This document shows positions 45,096 to 53,818 of a stretch of 64,000 bases of DNA, one piece after another. Every line of letters begins with the position of its first letter. Position 1 is the stretch's first letter. Source of the DNA: Janibacter alkaliphilus (lineage in GTDB: Bacteria > Actinomycetota > Actinomycetes > Actinomycetales > Dermatophilaceae); NCBI RefSeq assembly GCF_013408565.1, contig NZ_JACBZX010000001.1, forward strand, positions 2,356,001 through 2,420,000. The letters run 5' to 3'. The notes beneath the pieces were generated by a model. That model searched no databases. It was not told where the DNA came from and saw only the letters and a list, made by a program, of their open reading frames with translations. Made by a program: the position numbers and the translations under genes.

Positions 45096-45829
45096 TCAGC
45101 CCGCGGTGAGCAGCCGGGTCGGCAGGCGTCGCTCGACCACCTCGCCGTCCGCCCCGCGGGTCACCACGTGGCCGGCGGCGCCGTCGACCTCGGTGACCGC
45201 CTCGACCAGCTCGGTCCCGCGGTAGACCAGGCCGGCGCCGTCGTCGGTGCAGTGCGTCTCGCCGAGCACCCCGTCGCGCACCAGCCGGTGCACCGTCGGC
45301 CGTCGCGCCGGCTCGGAGTCCAGGTGCACCCCGTTGTCGAAGGGGAGCAGCGCGAGCCCGTCGGTGACCGCCCGCAGCTCCGGACCGAAGGAGTCGGTGG
45401 TGCCGCCGCGGTACCAGCAGATCGACCCGGCGCTCACCCCGCCGAGCACCACCCCGGCCTGCCACACCCGTCGGAAGATCTGGTCCAGCCCGTGCACCCG
45501 CCAGACCGCGAGCAGGTTGGCCACCGAGCCGCCACCGACCCACACGACGTCCTGGGCCATGAGGGCGCCTCGAGGTCGGCGACGGTGGGCTGCGGGAAGA
45601 GTTTGAGGTGCTCCAGGCGGTACCCGGCGCGGTCGGCCGCCTCGGAGATCATCGCGTTGTGCCAGCGCTGGTCGCCCATGGCGGTGCCGAGGTAGGCGAT
45701 CCGTGGCCGCCCGGCCGGTCGGGCCAGGTCGACGGCGTGCTGGACCAGCGGGGCGAAGGCGAGGTCACCGCGGGCGGGGCGGGTGACGCCGCCGGAGGTG
45801 GCGACGATGGTCGGGTCGGTGGCGGTCAT
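45096..45829 (-). pseudogene. Peptidase E-like (S51) serine peptidase, frameshifted
   Basis: About 244 aa if the frame is repaired. The front (IVATSGGVTRPARGDLAF, RIAYLGTAMGDQRWHNAMIS) and the rest (DVVWVGGGSVANLLAVWRVH, catalytic Ser in LGGVSAGSICWYRGGTTDSF, LLPFDNGVHLDSEPARRP) are in different frames. The break is at GAGGCGCCC (45564-45570): one extra base restores DLEA-ALMAQDVVWVGG. Family members cleave Asp-X dipeptides or cyanophycin fragments. GAAGGGGG lies before the ATG at 45829. Divergent from the kinase gene across the second repeat array. Sequencing error or real inactivation. Confidence 0.85.
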
Positions 45830-45876
45830 GCCCCCTTCCTACCCTCCGACGCCTCGCCGACGATCCCCTCCCTCCG

Positions 45877-45999
45877 CAACTGCCCGGGCAGTTGCGCAGG
45901 TGGGGGTGATTTGCCCGGGCAGTTGCGCAGGTGGGGGGTGATTTGCCCGGGCAGTTGCGCAGGTGGGGGGTGATTTGCCCGGGCAGTTGCGCAGGTGGG
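45877..45999. repeat. Tandem array of ~32-bp units, locus 2
   Basis: Four copies of the core TTTGCCCGGGCAGTTGCG (the first unit reads CAACTGCCCGGGCAGTTG, a perfect 18-bp palindrome). AGTTG lies at 45890, 45921, 45953 and 45985, so the period is 31, 32, 32. Filler is CAGGTGGGGGGTGA, different from locus 1 but nearly constant within the array. It sits between the divergent peptidase E-like and kinase genes. Core and period equal those of the array at 664-847. Confidence 0.85.
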
Positions 46000-46046
46000 G
46001 GCGGGCTGTGGAGAAGTCTGCGGCGAGTTCTGGCGAAGGGGGCACA

Positions 46047-47753
46047 GTGACGTGCATGGCTCCTGCCGCCCCTGCCGCACCGCACGTCCCCGGCTACCGG
46101 CTCACCCGACTCCTGGGTGCAGGCGGAAGCTCCCGCGTGTGGCGCGGGCGGCGGGAGTCCGACGAGTCCCTGGTGGCCATCAAGGTCGTCGACAGCGTGG
46201 CCGACGACGCGACGATCCACGAGTGGAGCCTGCTGCAGCACGTCGCCAGCGAGCACGTCGTCACGCTGCACGAGGTCCTCGACATCGACACCGAGGACGG
46301 CCCGGCGCTGGCCCTGGTGCTCGACCTGCTCGCCGGCGGCAGCCTGGGCACCGCCGTGGCCCAGCGCGGCCACCTCAGCCCGGGGGAGTGCGTCACCGTC
46401 CTCTCCCCGGTCGCCACCGCGCTGGACCGGCTGCACGAGCTGGGGATCGTGCACGGCGACGTGAGCCCGGGCAACGTGCTGCTCGACTCCACCGGCCGAC
46501 CCGTGCTCGCCGACCTCGGCGTGGCCCGGCTGACCGGGGTCTCCACCGGTGACGTGCACGGCACCGACGGGTTCGTCGCGCCCGAGGTGCTCCTCGGCGA
46601 CGAACCGGGCCGGGCCAGCGACATCTACGCGCTCGGGGCGATCGCCTGGCTCTGCCTCACCGGGGATCCGCCGGGCCATGTCGCTGGTCGTGGCGAGCTC
46701 GCCGACGGCGCGCCCGAGGCGCCCGCACCGCTCGTCGAGCTCGTCGAGGAGTGCCTGGCCCCCGACCCGGACGACCGGCCCGACGCCCAGGACGCCGCGG
46801 TGCGCTTCTTCGACGCGGCGCCGGCACAGGCGTTGCGGCTGACCAGCCCCGGCGACGTCGCCACCGGGCTGACCCGCCGCATCCGGGAGGCCGCCCAGGA
46901 GGACCCGACCGAGGCCGACCTGCCCTGGCAGCGCAGCACCGTGCTGGAGCCCATCGGCTGGCGCGAGCGACGCCGTCATCGGCGTGACGAACGGCGGGAT
47001 CGTCGGGCGCGGCGGCGCGAGGCGGCGACCGCGCTGACGGCGAGCGGACGACACCGGGCCGAGGGACGCGGCACCGGGCGCTGGTTCGCCACCCTCGTCG
47101 CCGCGGCGGTGGCCGGGATCGCGCTCGCCGTCGCCGGGCCGGCGCTGAGCGGTGGCGCGGACAGCGATGAAGGGCGTCGCCTCGCCGACCAGAGCGCGAG
47201 CAGGGCCGACCAGGCCGGTCCGACCACCCCGAGCGCCAGCACCACCAGCAGCAGCGCGAGCACCGCAGGCACCAGTACCTCGAGCCCGGACGAGACCCGC
47301 ACGACGCCCACCTCCAGCGCAGGAGGCAGCCAGTCCGGGTCCGCCGCCGAGCTCCTCGGCTCACGCAGCGCGCCACGCACCGACCCCGTGGCCGTGGTGC
47401 GCGCGCTCGGCGAGGTGCGTGCCGACCTGCTCGCGGCCGGCGAGCCCGACGGGGTGCCACGGCTGGACGTGCCGGGTTCGCCGGCCGCCGACGCCGACCG
47501 CGAGCACCTGACCGCGATGCAGCAGCGGGGTGAGACCTACCGGGGGGTCGAGCTCACGGTGCGTCGGGCGAGCACCCGCAGCAGCAGCGACGGGATCGCG
47601 GTCGTCCGGGCCACCGTCGACGAGGGTGCCTACGCGGTGCGCTCGGCCGACGGCGACCTGGAGCAGCGGCCCGCCCGCTCGGGGGAGCCCGTGGACCTGG
47701 TGCTGCGCTGGCACGAAGGGAGGTGGCGGATCAGCGAGGTCCGGGCGACCTGA
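46047..47753 (+). CDS. Serine/threonine protein kinase, membrane-anchored
   Basis: 568 aa. The kinase domain (residues ~15-280) has the Gly loop LLGAGGSSRVW, VAIKVVD Lys, catalytic loop VHGDVSPGNVLL (HGD in place of HRD, so non-RD), and ADLGVARL (DLG for DFG). GTDGFVAPEVLLGDEPGRASDIYALG is the activation/APE region, split as GFVAPEV and SDIYALGAIAW. A basic segment precedes one membrane helix (WFATLVAAAVAGIALAVAG, ~346-365). A Ser/Thr-rich linker leads to an extracellular domain of ~140 aa (VAVVRALGEVRADLL, YRGVELTVRRAS) of unknown ligand. GTG at 46047 is chosen (AAGGGGG upstream); ATG at 46056 is possible. Confidence 0.88.
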   Translation: MTCMAPAAPAAPHVPGYRLTRLLGAGGSSRVWRGRRESDESLVAIKVVDSVADDATIHEWSLLQHVASEHVVTLHEVLDIDTEDGPALALVLDLLAGGSLGTAVAQRGHLSPGECVTVLSPVATALDRLHELGIVHGDVSPGNVLLDSTGRPVLADLGVARLTGVSTGDVHGTDGFVAPEVLLGDEPGRASDIYALGAIAWLCLTGDPPGHVAGRGELADGAPEAPAPLVELVEECLAPDPDDRPDAQDAAVRFFDAAPAQALRLTSPGDVATGLTRRIREAAQEDPTEADLPWQRSTVLEPIGWRERRRHRRDERRDRRARRREAATALTASGRHRAEGRGTGRWFATLVAAAVAGIALAVAGPALSGGADSDEGRRLADQSASRADQAGPTTPSASTTSSSASTAGTSTSSPDETRTTPTSSAGGSQSGSAAELLGSRSAPRTDPVAVVRALGEVRADLLAAGEPDGVPRLDVPGSPAADADREHLTAMQQRGETYRGVELTVRRASTRSSSDGIAVVRATVDEGAYAVRSADGDLEQRPARSGEPVDLVLRWHEGRWRISEVRAT

Positions 47754-47841
47754 GCCCGCCGCGTCTCGACCGGTCCCACCTGAGCACGCTGCGAGCCGGA
47801 CCGCGTGCCGAGCAGGGTCGAGCCGAGCGGAGTCGCGCCGG

Positions 47842-48780
47842 TCAGTCGTCGCTGCTGTCGACGACCCAGCGCAGCGCCTGCTCCAGGTCGTCGTGCTCCC
47901 AGGTGAAGCCGGCCTCCACGAGCCGCTGCGGCAGCACCCGGTCCGAGGAGAGGATGACGTCGGCCATCTCACCGAGCGCCAGCCGGATCGCCACCGTCGG
48001 CGCCGGCAGCACGGCGGGCCGACCGAGCACCCGACCGATGGCGGCGGCGATGTCCCGCTGCCGGGCCGGCTCCGGCCCGACCACGTTGACCGGGCCGGTG
48101 ATCTCGGGCTGCTCGACGAGCAGGCGCACCGTACCTACCCAGTCGGGGCGGGTGATCCACGGCATCCACTGCTGGCCGCCACCGATGAGCCCGCCGCCCA
48201 GCGGCCCGCCGAGACCGAGCCGGCCGAGCAGCAGCATCGGGGCGATCGCCCCGCCCCCGGGCGCGAGCACGACGCCGGTGCGCGCGTGCGCGACCGAGAC
48301 CCCGGCATCCTCGGCCGGACGGGTCGCCTCCTCCCAGGCGCGGACCACCTCGCTGAGGAAGCCGTCACCGACGTCGGAGTCCTCGGTGAGCAGCTCGTCG
48401 CCGCGGTCGCCGTAGAACCCGATCGCCGAGCCGCTGACCAGCCGGGTGGGGCCTGCCCCCGCGGCCAGCACCCGGGCGATCGTCGTCGTCGAGTCGACCC
48501 GCGAGCGCAGCACGAGCCGCTTGCGCTGCGGCGACCAGCGCTTGTCCGCGATCCCGGCGCCGCTGAGGTTGACGACGACGTCGACCCCCTCGAGGTCGGC
48601 CGGGTCCAGCTCGCCCTGTGCCGGGTCCCACGACCGCTGGTCGGGGCCGTCCGCTTCGCCGCGGACGAAGGTGAGCACCTCGTGACCGGCATCGGTCAGA
48701 GACGCGCGCAGCGCGCCGCCCAGGAAGCCGGAGGCTCCCGTCAGGGCGACGCGCTGCGGCGTCGTGCTGTCCTCGCTCAC
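47842..48780 (-). CDS. TIGR01777-family NAD-dependent epimerase/SDR (YfcH-like)
   Basis: 312 aa. Nucleotide-binding [37 protein letters not shown], the family signature; [20 protein letters not shown]; and the C-terminal DUF1731 region [20 protein letters not shown] and [19 protein letters not shown]. Extended SDR fold; the reaction is unknown. The GTG at 48780 overlaps the sucB stop codon (GTGA), indicating coupled translation with the E2 gene, although no known link exists between the two functions. Confidence 0.9.
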   Translation of the reverse strand: MSEDSTTPQRVALTGASGFLGGALRASLTDAGHEVLTFVRGEADGPDQRSWDPAQGELDPADLEGVDVVVNLSGAGIADKRWSPQRKRLVLRSRVDSTTTIARVLAAGAGPTRLVSGSAIGFYGDRGDELLTEDSDVGDGFLSEVVRAWEEATRPAEDAGVSVAHARTGVVLAPGGGAIAPMLLLGRLGLGGPLGGGLIGGGQQWMPWITRPDWVGTVRLLVEQPEITGPVNVVGPEPARQRDIAAAIGRVLGRPAVLPAPTVAIRLALGEMADVILSSDRVLPQRLVEAGFTWEHDDLEQALRWVVDSSDD

Positions 48781-50636
48781 GCCTCGAAGGCGCCCTCCTC
48801 CAGGCGCGCCTTCACCGTCCCGAGGAAGCGGGCGGCGTCCGCACCGTCGACGATCCGGTGGTCGTAGGACAGCGCCAGGTACATCATCGAGCGCACCGCG
48901 ATCGTCTCGCCACCCTCGGTGTCGGTGACCACGACCGGACGGCGCACGATCGCGCCGGTGCCGAGCATCGCCACCTGGGGCTGGTTGAGGATCGGGGTGT
49001 CGAAGAGCGCCCCGCGGCTGCCGGTGTTGGTGATCGTGAAGGTCCCGCCGGACAGGTCGTCCGGGGTGATCTTGTTGTCCCGGGTGCGCTGCGCGACGTC
49101 GTCGATCGCCCGGGCCAGCCCGGCGATGTTGAGGTCGCCGGCGTTCTTCACGACCGGGGTGAGCAGACCACGCTCGGTGTCCACGGCGATCGCCAGGTTC
49201 TCCTGGCCGTGGTAGACGATCTCCTCGTCCTCGACGCTGGCGTTGATGACCGGGTGGTCCTTGAGCGCCTCGGCCGCGGCCAGGGCGATGAAGGGGAGGA
49301 AGGTGAGCTTGGTCCCCTCACGCCGCTGGAAGCCGGCCTTCTCCGCGTCGCGGACGCGGGCCACCTTCGACATGTCGACCTCGACCACGGTGGTCAGCTG
49401 AGCCGAGACCTGCAGCGACTCGACCATCCGCTGGGCGATGACCTTGCGCAGCCGGGACATCTTCTCCCGGGTGCCGCGCTTCTCCTTCGAGACGCTGCTC
49501 TCCATGGCCGCGGGCGCCGCGGACGGCTTCGCGGACGAGGAGGCCGCCGGAGCGCTCCTCTCGGCCTCGGCCGGCTGCTGGGCGGCCTGCTTCCTCTCCT
49601 CGGCGGCGGCGAGCACGTCCTGCTTGCGGATGCGCCCACCGATCCCGGTGCCGGTGAGGCTGGAGAGGTCGATGTCGTTGTCCGCGGCGAGCTTGCGCAC
49701 CAGCGGGGTGACGTAGGCCGCGGCGTCCGAGGCGCTGTTGGAGGTCGCCGAGGGAGCCGGGGCGGTCGCCGTGTCCGGCTTGTCCGCCTCGCTCGGCTCG
49801 GGGGCGGAGTCGGTGGGGGACTCGGGAGTCTCCTCCTTCTCCTCCTTCGCCGGCTTCTCCTCCTTGGCGGGAGCCTCCTTCTCGGCGGGAGCCTCGTCCT
49901 TCGCCGGAGCCTCCTTCGGAGCCTCCTCCTTCTTCGGCTCCTCGGCCGAGCCGGAGCCACCGCCGGACCCGCCGACGATCGCCAGCTCGCCGCCGACCTC
50001 GACGGTCTCGTCCTCCTGGACGAGGATCTTGGTCAGGGTGCCGGCCACGGGGGAGGGGATCTCGGTGTCGACCTTGTCGGTGGAGACCTCGAGCAGCGGC
50101 TCGTCGACCTCGACCTCGTCGCCCTCGGACTTCAGCCACCGGGAGACGGTGCCCTCGGTGACCGACTCGCCGAGCGCCGGCATCGTGACGGTCTCGCCGT
50201 CTCCGGAACCACCGCCGGAGCCGCCGGACCCGGACGAGCTCTCCGCGGCGCTGTCGTCGGCCGAGTCGTCGGAGTCCTGCTCCGCGGCGTCACCCTCGTC
50301 CTCCGCGCCGTCGTCATCCGAGTCGTCGGAGTCGGCGCTGTCCTCGGCGCTGTCGTCAGTGGCCTCGTCGGAGCCGCCGCCGGAGGAGTCGCCGGCCTCG
50401 CCGTCGCCGACGACGGCCAGGTCCGCGCCGACCTCGACGGTCTCGTCCTCCTCGACGAGGATCTCCTGCAGGGTCCCGGCGACCGGGGAGGGGATCTCGG
50501 TGTCGACCTTGTCGGTCGAGACCTCGAGCAGCGGCTCGTCGACCTCGACGGAGTCACCGACGCTCTTCAGCCATCGCGTCACCGTGCCCTCGGTCACCGA
50601 CTCGCCGAGCGCGGGCATCGTCACCCGTTCAGACAT
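48777..50636 (-). CDS. sucB: Dihydrolipoamide succinyltransferase (2-oxoglutarate dehydrogenase E2)
   Basis: 619 aa. Two lipoyl domains with the modified Lys in [12 protein letters not shown] (near 42 and 185), separated by long Asp/Glu/Ser-rich linkers and a Lys/Glu/Pro/Ala-rich one. A peripheral subunit-binding domain follows ([20 protein letters not shown]). The C-terminal catalytic domain carries [17 protein letters not shown] with the active-site His near 590. It transfers succinyl (or another acyl) groups to CoA. ATG at 50636, with AAGGAG upstream. In actinobacteria such E2 may serve pyruvate dehydrogenase; E1 genes are absent here. Lipoylated by LipA/LipB. Confidence 0.92.
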   Translation of the reverse strand: MSERVTMPALGESVTEGTVTRWLKSVGDSVEVDEPLLEVSTDKVDTEIPSPVAGTLQEILVEEDETVEVGADLAVVGDGEAGDSSGGGSDEATDDSAEDSADSDDSDDDGAEDEGDAAEQDSDDSADDSAAESSSGSGGSGGGSGDGETVTMPALGESVTEGTVSRWLKSEGDEVEVDEPLLEVSTDKVDTEIPSPVAGTLTKILVQEDETVEVGGELAIVGGSGGGSGSAEEPKKEEAPKEAPAKDEAPAEKEAPAKEEKPAKEEKEETPESPTDSAPEPSEADKPDTATAPAPSATSNSASDAAAYVTPLVRKLAADNDIDLSSLTGTGIGGRIRKQDVLAAAEERKQAAQQPAEAERSAPAASSSAKPSAAPAAMESSVSKEKRGTREKMSRLRKVIAQRMVESLQVSAQLTTVVEVDMSKVARVRDAEKAGFQRREGTKLTFLPFIALAAAEALKDHPVINASVEDEEIVYHGQENLAIAVDTERGLLTPVVKNAGDLNIAGLARAIDDVAQRTRDNKITPDDLSGGTFTITNTGSRGALFDTPILNQPQVAMLGTGAIVRRPVVVTDTEGGETIAVRSMMYLALSYDHRIVDGADAARFLGTVKARLEEGAFEA

Positions 50637-50715
50637 GCGCCTCATACTCCTTGTCGATCCTGGTGGTTCATGTCACAGACTCTCACGTCCGCGGCCCCCG
50701 GTGGTCCCGGGGTCG

Positions 50716-53625
50716 TCAGCCTAGATCGCCGGTCAGCGCCGCCTCACGGCTGCGCACCCGCTCGACCTGACGACGCCAGATGTCCTGGTGGTGGACGTAC
50801 CCCGCATCCCACGGCTTCTGGGTGCCGGCCCAGTGGATGATCGCCGGATCGGTGACCGTCTCCTGGCTGGGGCGGGCGTTCCACCGTGGCGCCAGAGAGA
50901 CCCGGTCGCCACCGACGTAGACGTTGAGGATGTGCTGGTCGTGCATCCCGAAGCTCGAGGCGTAGGGCAGGAAGCGCTGGCAGAACCGGTCCGCCCGCAT
51001 CCGGTCGAGGTCGAGCACCAGGATCCCGGCGTTGAGACCGACGAAGTCGAAGGGGTGCCGCGCGCACTCCCGCCGGATGAGCTCAGCGCCCATCCCGGGA
51101 TCGAGACCGGGCAGCGACGCCGGGACGAAGATGTTGGTGTAGCCGCTGCGCATCGTGCTCGCCTCGGAATCCCGCGCCGCCAGCGGCAACCCCTGCAGGT
51201 CGGTGGCATAGAGCTCGGCGACGTCACCGACCGGCAGCGCGTCGATGTCGTGGTAGACCACCCGGTCGACGTCGGCGAGCAGCTCCGGCAGCAGCAGCCG
51301 GTCCATCGTCGAGACGGTGATGTGCGGGATCATCCCGAGCACCTCCCCGTGGTCCACGCCGTCGCAGGGCAACCAGGTGACCGACACCGTGGGGAAGAGC
51401 CGGGCCACCCGGGCGTGGTCGTCGGCGTCGTGGTCTCGGCTGAGCACGGTGAGGTGGATCGGCCGGGTGGCGTGCTCGACCATGCCGTCGACGACGACGA
51501 GCATCTGCTCCTTGAGGTTGCCGTCCAGGGCGACGACCACCTCGATCGGCTCACCGTCCGGGCCCGGCTCGCTGGCCGGTACGTCCACCCGGCCGGCCTG
51601 CACGGTCGCCACGGCGGCATCGATGTCGACGACCTCGCGCAGCGGCACCTCGGCGGCGGACCGTGCCTGGGCGGCCTGCACCAGCGGCTCGGTGCGCTCG
51701 CTCCAGAGTGCCCGGACCTCGTCCTCGGGCCGCTGCGCGAGGATCGCGGTCATCACCGGCTCCAGCAGGTCGGCGATGCCGTCGCCCATCGCCGCGACCT
51801 CGTCGTCGGTGAGCGGGCTCAGCCCGGCGAAGCGGACGTCGCTGGGGTTGGTCGGGGAGAAGTCGACCCGGCAGCCCAGCGCCCGGGCCGGCAGGTAGGC
51901 GTGCAGCCGACGGGTGACCACCTCGCCGACCTCTGCGGCGTAGGTGTCCAGCACCTCGACCGCCTCGCGCAGGTTGGCCAGCAGGCCGGCGGTGACGACG
52001 TCCGGGCGCTCGTTGTGCACCCGACGTGCCCCCCGCGGGGCGGGCGCGTCCACCCACAGCGTCGGGGCGTCGGCGGGCCGCTCGGGGGTGCCGTCCGGAC
52101 GCAGCTGGGTGACCGTCGTCGTGAGGCAGCCGGAGAAGAAGGCGGGCACGCCGAGGCCGAGCAGCACGTCCACGGTGGACCAGTCCCGGCAGCCGATCGG
52201 CGCGTGCGCGCGCAGGTGCTCGACCATCTCGGTCGTCAGCAGGTCGCGCTTGCTCACGTGGAAGGAGACGTAGAGCGGTCGGAGCCGGTCCGGCCACGGC
52301 AGGTCGTGGGCGATGCCGCCCAGCTTGTGCGCGTACCACCCGAAGGCGAGCAGCCACGTGCCGTCCGGCACGGCCGAGTAGCTGGCCGCGTCGCGGTCCA
52401 CCTGGTGCAGCGAGACCTGTCGCGGCGGACCCTCCACCCGCCGGGCGGCCGGGACGCGTTCGGCGAGCCCGGCGGCGAAGCGCCCGAGCTCGGTGTCGTC
52501 GAAGCGGGCCCCGGTGTGACGGACCAGGTGCCCGAGCGAGGCGACGGTCTGGACGTAGTCGCCGATGTTGGAGGAGGTGTTGCGGCGGTCCGGCTGGTCG
52601 TAGCCCATGACGGCGATCGGGACCACCCCTTCGCCGCCGGGCAACGGCTCGGGCTCGCCCGCGGCCACCCGCGGCGCCCAGCGGGCCACCCACTCCCGGT
52701 CAGCCTGCAGCGTGGTGCGCGACGCCTCGTCGAGGGTGACACCGTCGAGCTCGCGTGCGGCCGCGGCGTCGAAGCGGCCCGCGAGCTCCTCGCACACATG
52801 GCCCATGCGCAGGCCCATCGCCCGGCGCAGCAGGTCCAGCCAGGTCCGCGAGGTGTGCTCGTCCTCATGGTCCAGCGCCTCACGGATGCCGCGCTCGCAG
52901 GCCTCCGGGTCGAAGCGTCCCGCGGACATGACGTACTCGCTGGCCGCGTGCGGCAGCCACACCTCGACCGGCAGCTGGGAGAGCCGCTCCCAGGCCAGCT
53001 CGGGCAGCCCCATCCGGTGAGCCACCAGGCCGGTCCCCAGCGCACCGGCCCGCCGGGTGGGCTCGTGGTCGTACAGCCACTGCGAGACCCGACGTGCCTC
53101 GGTCCCAGCCTCGATGCCGGTGGCCGCACGAACGTAGCCGGCCACCGCCCCCTCGAGCCCCTCGCCATCCGCCAGCCCGGAGACCAGCAGCCCCCGGCGA
53201 GCCAGGGCCGCCACCTCGGCCTCGTGCGTCGCCCGGTCCTGCTCGCTCACCCGCCCCGGGGCCCCACCAAGGCTGCTCGGGCGCACGCCCAGCGCGGCCG
53301 CGCGCAGCCCCCGGTAGGCGTACCCCAGGCCGCGCGCCCGCTCGGTGGACCGGTCCGCCGAGCGCCGCAGCTCGTCCCGCTCCTCGGTGAGCAGCTCCTG
53401 CTCGGCCCGCAGCTCCTCGACCCGGGCGCGCAGCTCGTCCCGCTGCGCCCGCGCCTGGTCGCGCTGCCGCGTGGCCGCGTCCCGGTCGCGCTCCGCGCGG
53501 CGCAGCCGGTCGCGGAGCCGACGCACCGGCGGGAGCTTCGTCGCGGCCTGCACCACGGGCTTCCGGGCCCGGGCGCGGGTCGAGGCGGCGGCGTCGTCGA
53601 GCGCGCGGCGCAGGTCATCAGGCAC
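50716..53625 (-). CDS. Large glycosyltransferase: coiled coil, pyruvyltransferase-like domain, GT8 domain
   Basis: 969 aa. Residues ~30-95 form an Arg/Glu-rich coiled coil. Residues ~335-510 resemble a polysaccharide pyruvyl transferase fold: IAVMGYDQPDRRNTSSNIGD, PLYVSFHVSKRDLLTTEMVE, IGCRDWSTVDVLLGLGVPAF and FSGCLTTTVTQL. Residues ~690-960 are a GT8 glycosyltransferase with DVDRVVYHDIDALPVGDVAE (DxD near 792), LNAGILVLDLDRMR, HDQHILNVYVGG and IIHWAGTQKPW. No membrane helix or signal peptide is visible. The architecture suggests making or modifying a cell-surface polysaccharide or teichoic-acid-like polymer in the cytoplasm. It lies alone between lpd and sucB. Some actinobacterial and capsule proteins have similar fusions, but I do not recognise this gene. 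Confidence 0.75.
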   Translation of the reverse strand: MPDDLRRALDDAAASTRARARKPVVQAATKLPPVRRLRDRLRRAERDRDAATRQRDQARAQRDELRARVEELRAEQELLTEERDELRRSADRSTERARGLGYAYRGLRAAALGVRPSSLGGAPGRVSEQDRATHEAEVAALARRGLLVSGLADGEGLEGAVAGYVRAATGIEAGTEARRVSQWLYDHEPTRRAGALGTGLVAHRMGLPELAWERLSQLPVEVWLPHAASEYVMSAGRFDPEACERGIREALDHEDEHTSRTWLDLLRRAMGLRMGHVCEELAGRFDAAAARELDGVTLDEASRTTLQADREWVARWAPRVAAGEPEPLPGGEGVVPIAVMGYDQPDRRNTSSNIGDYVQTVASLGHLVRHTGARFDDTELGRFAAGLAERVPAARRVEGPPRQVSLHQVDRDAASYSAVPDGTWLLAFGWYAHKLGGIAHDLPWPDRLRPLYVSFHVSKRDLLTTEMVEHLRAHAPIGCRDWSTVDVLLGLGVPAFFSGCLTTTVTQLRPDGTPERPADAPTLWVDAPAPRGARRVHNERPDVVTAGLLANLREAVEVLDTYAAEVGEVVTRRLHAYLPARALGCRVDFSPTNPSDVRFAGLSPLTDDEVAAMGDGIADLLEPVMTAILAQRPEDEVRALWSERTEPLVQAAQARSAAEVPLREVVDIDAAVATVQAGRVDVPASEPGPDGEPIEVVVALDGNLKEQMLVVVDGMVEHATRPIHLTVLSRDHDADDHARVARLFPTVSVTWLPCDGVDHGEVLGMIPHITVSTMDRLLLPELLADVDRVVYHDIDALPVGDVAELYATDLQGLPLAARDSEASTMRSGYTNIFVPASLPGLDPGMGAELIRRECARHPFDFVGLNAGILVLDLDRMRADRFCQRFLPYASSFGMHDQHILNVYVGGDRVSLAPRWNARPSQETVTDPAIIHWAGTQKPWDAGYVHHQDIWRRQVERVRSREAALTGDLG

Positions 53626-53743
53626 GGAGGTAGCTCCCTCGTCGTCGGCGGTGGCACCAACCTACGGGTGCGGTGCGCAGGGCCGCACCGGGACGCGCCG
53701 AGCGACCACCGCCACCAGGCCACCGGCCCCTGTCAGGGTCACC

Positions 53744-53818
53744 CGACCTCGCCCGCGCGACCTCGCCCGCGCGTGGAGGGCACCTCAGGCGTGCGCGTGG
53801 AGGGCACCTCAGGCGTGC
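53744..53818. repeat. Two nested short tandem duplications at the lpd 3' end
   Basis: A 14-bp unit CGACCTCGCCCGCG occurs twice (53744-53771). It is followed by a 24-bp unit beginning GCGTGGAGGGCACCTC, twice (53771-53794 and 53795-53818). The second 24-bp copy contains the stop codon of lpd. Slippage products by appearance. Confidence 0.8.
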
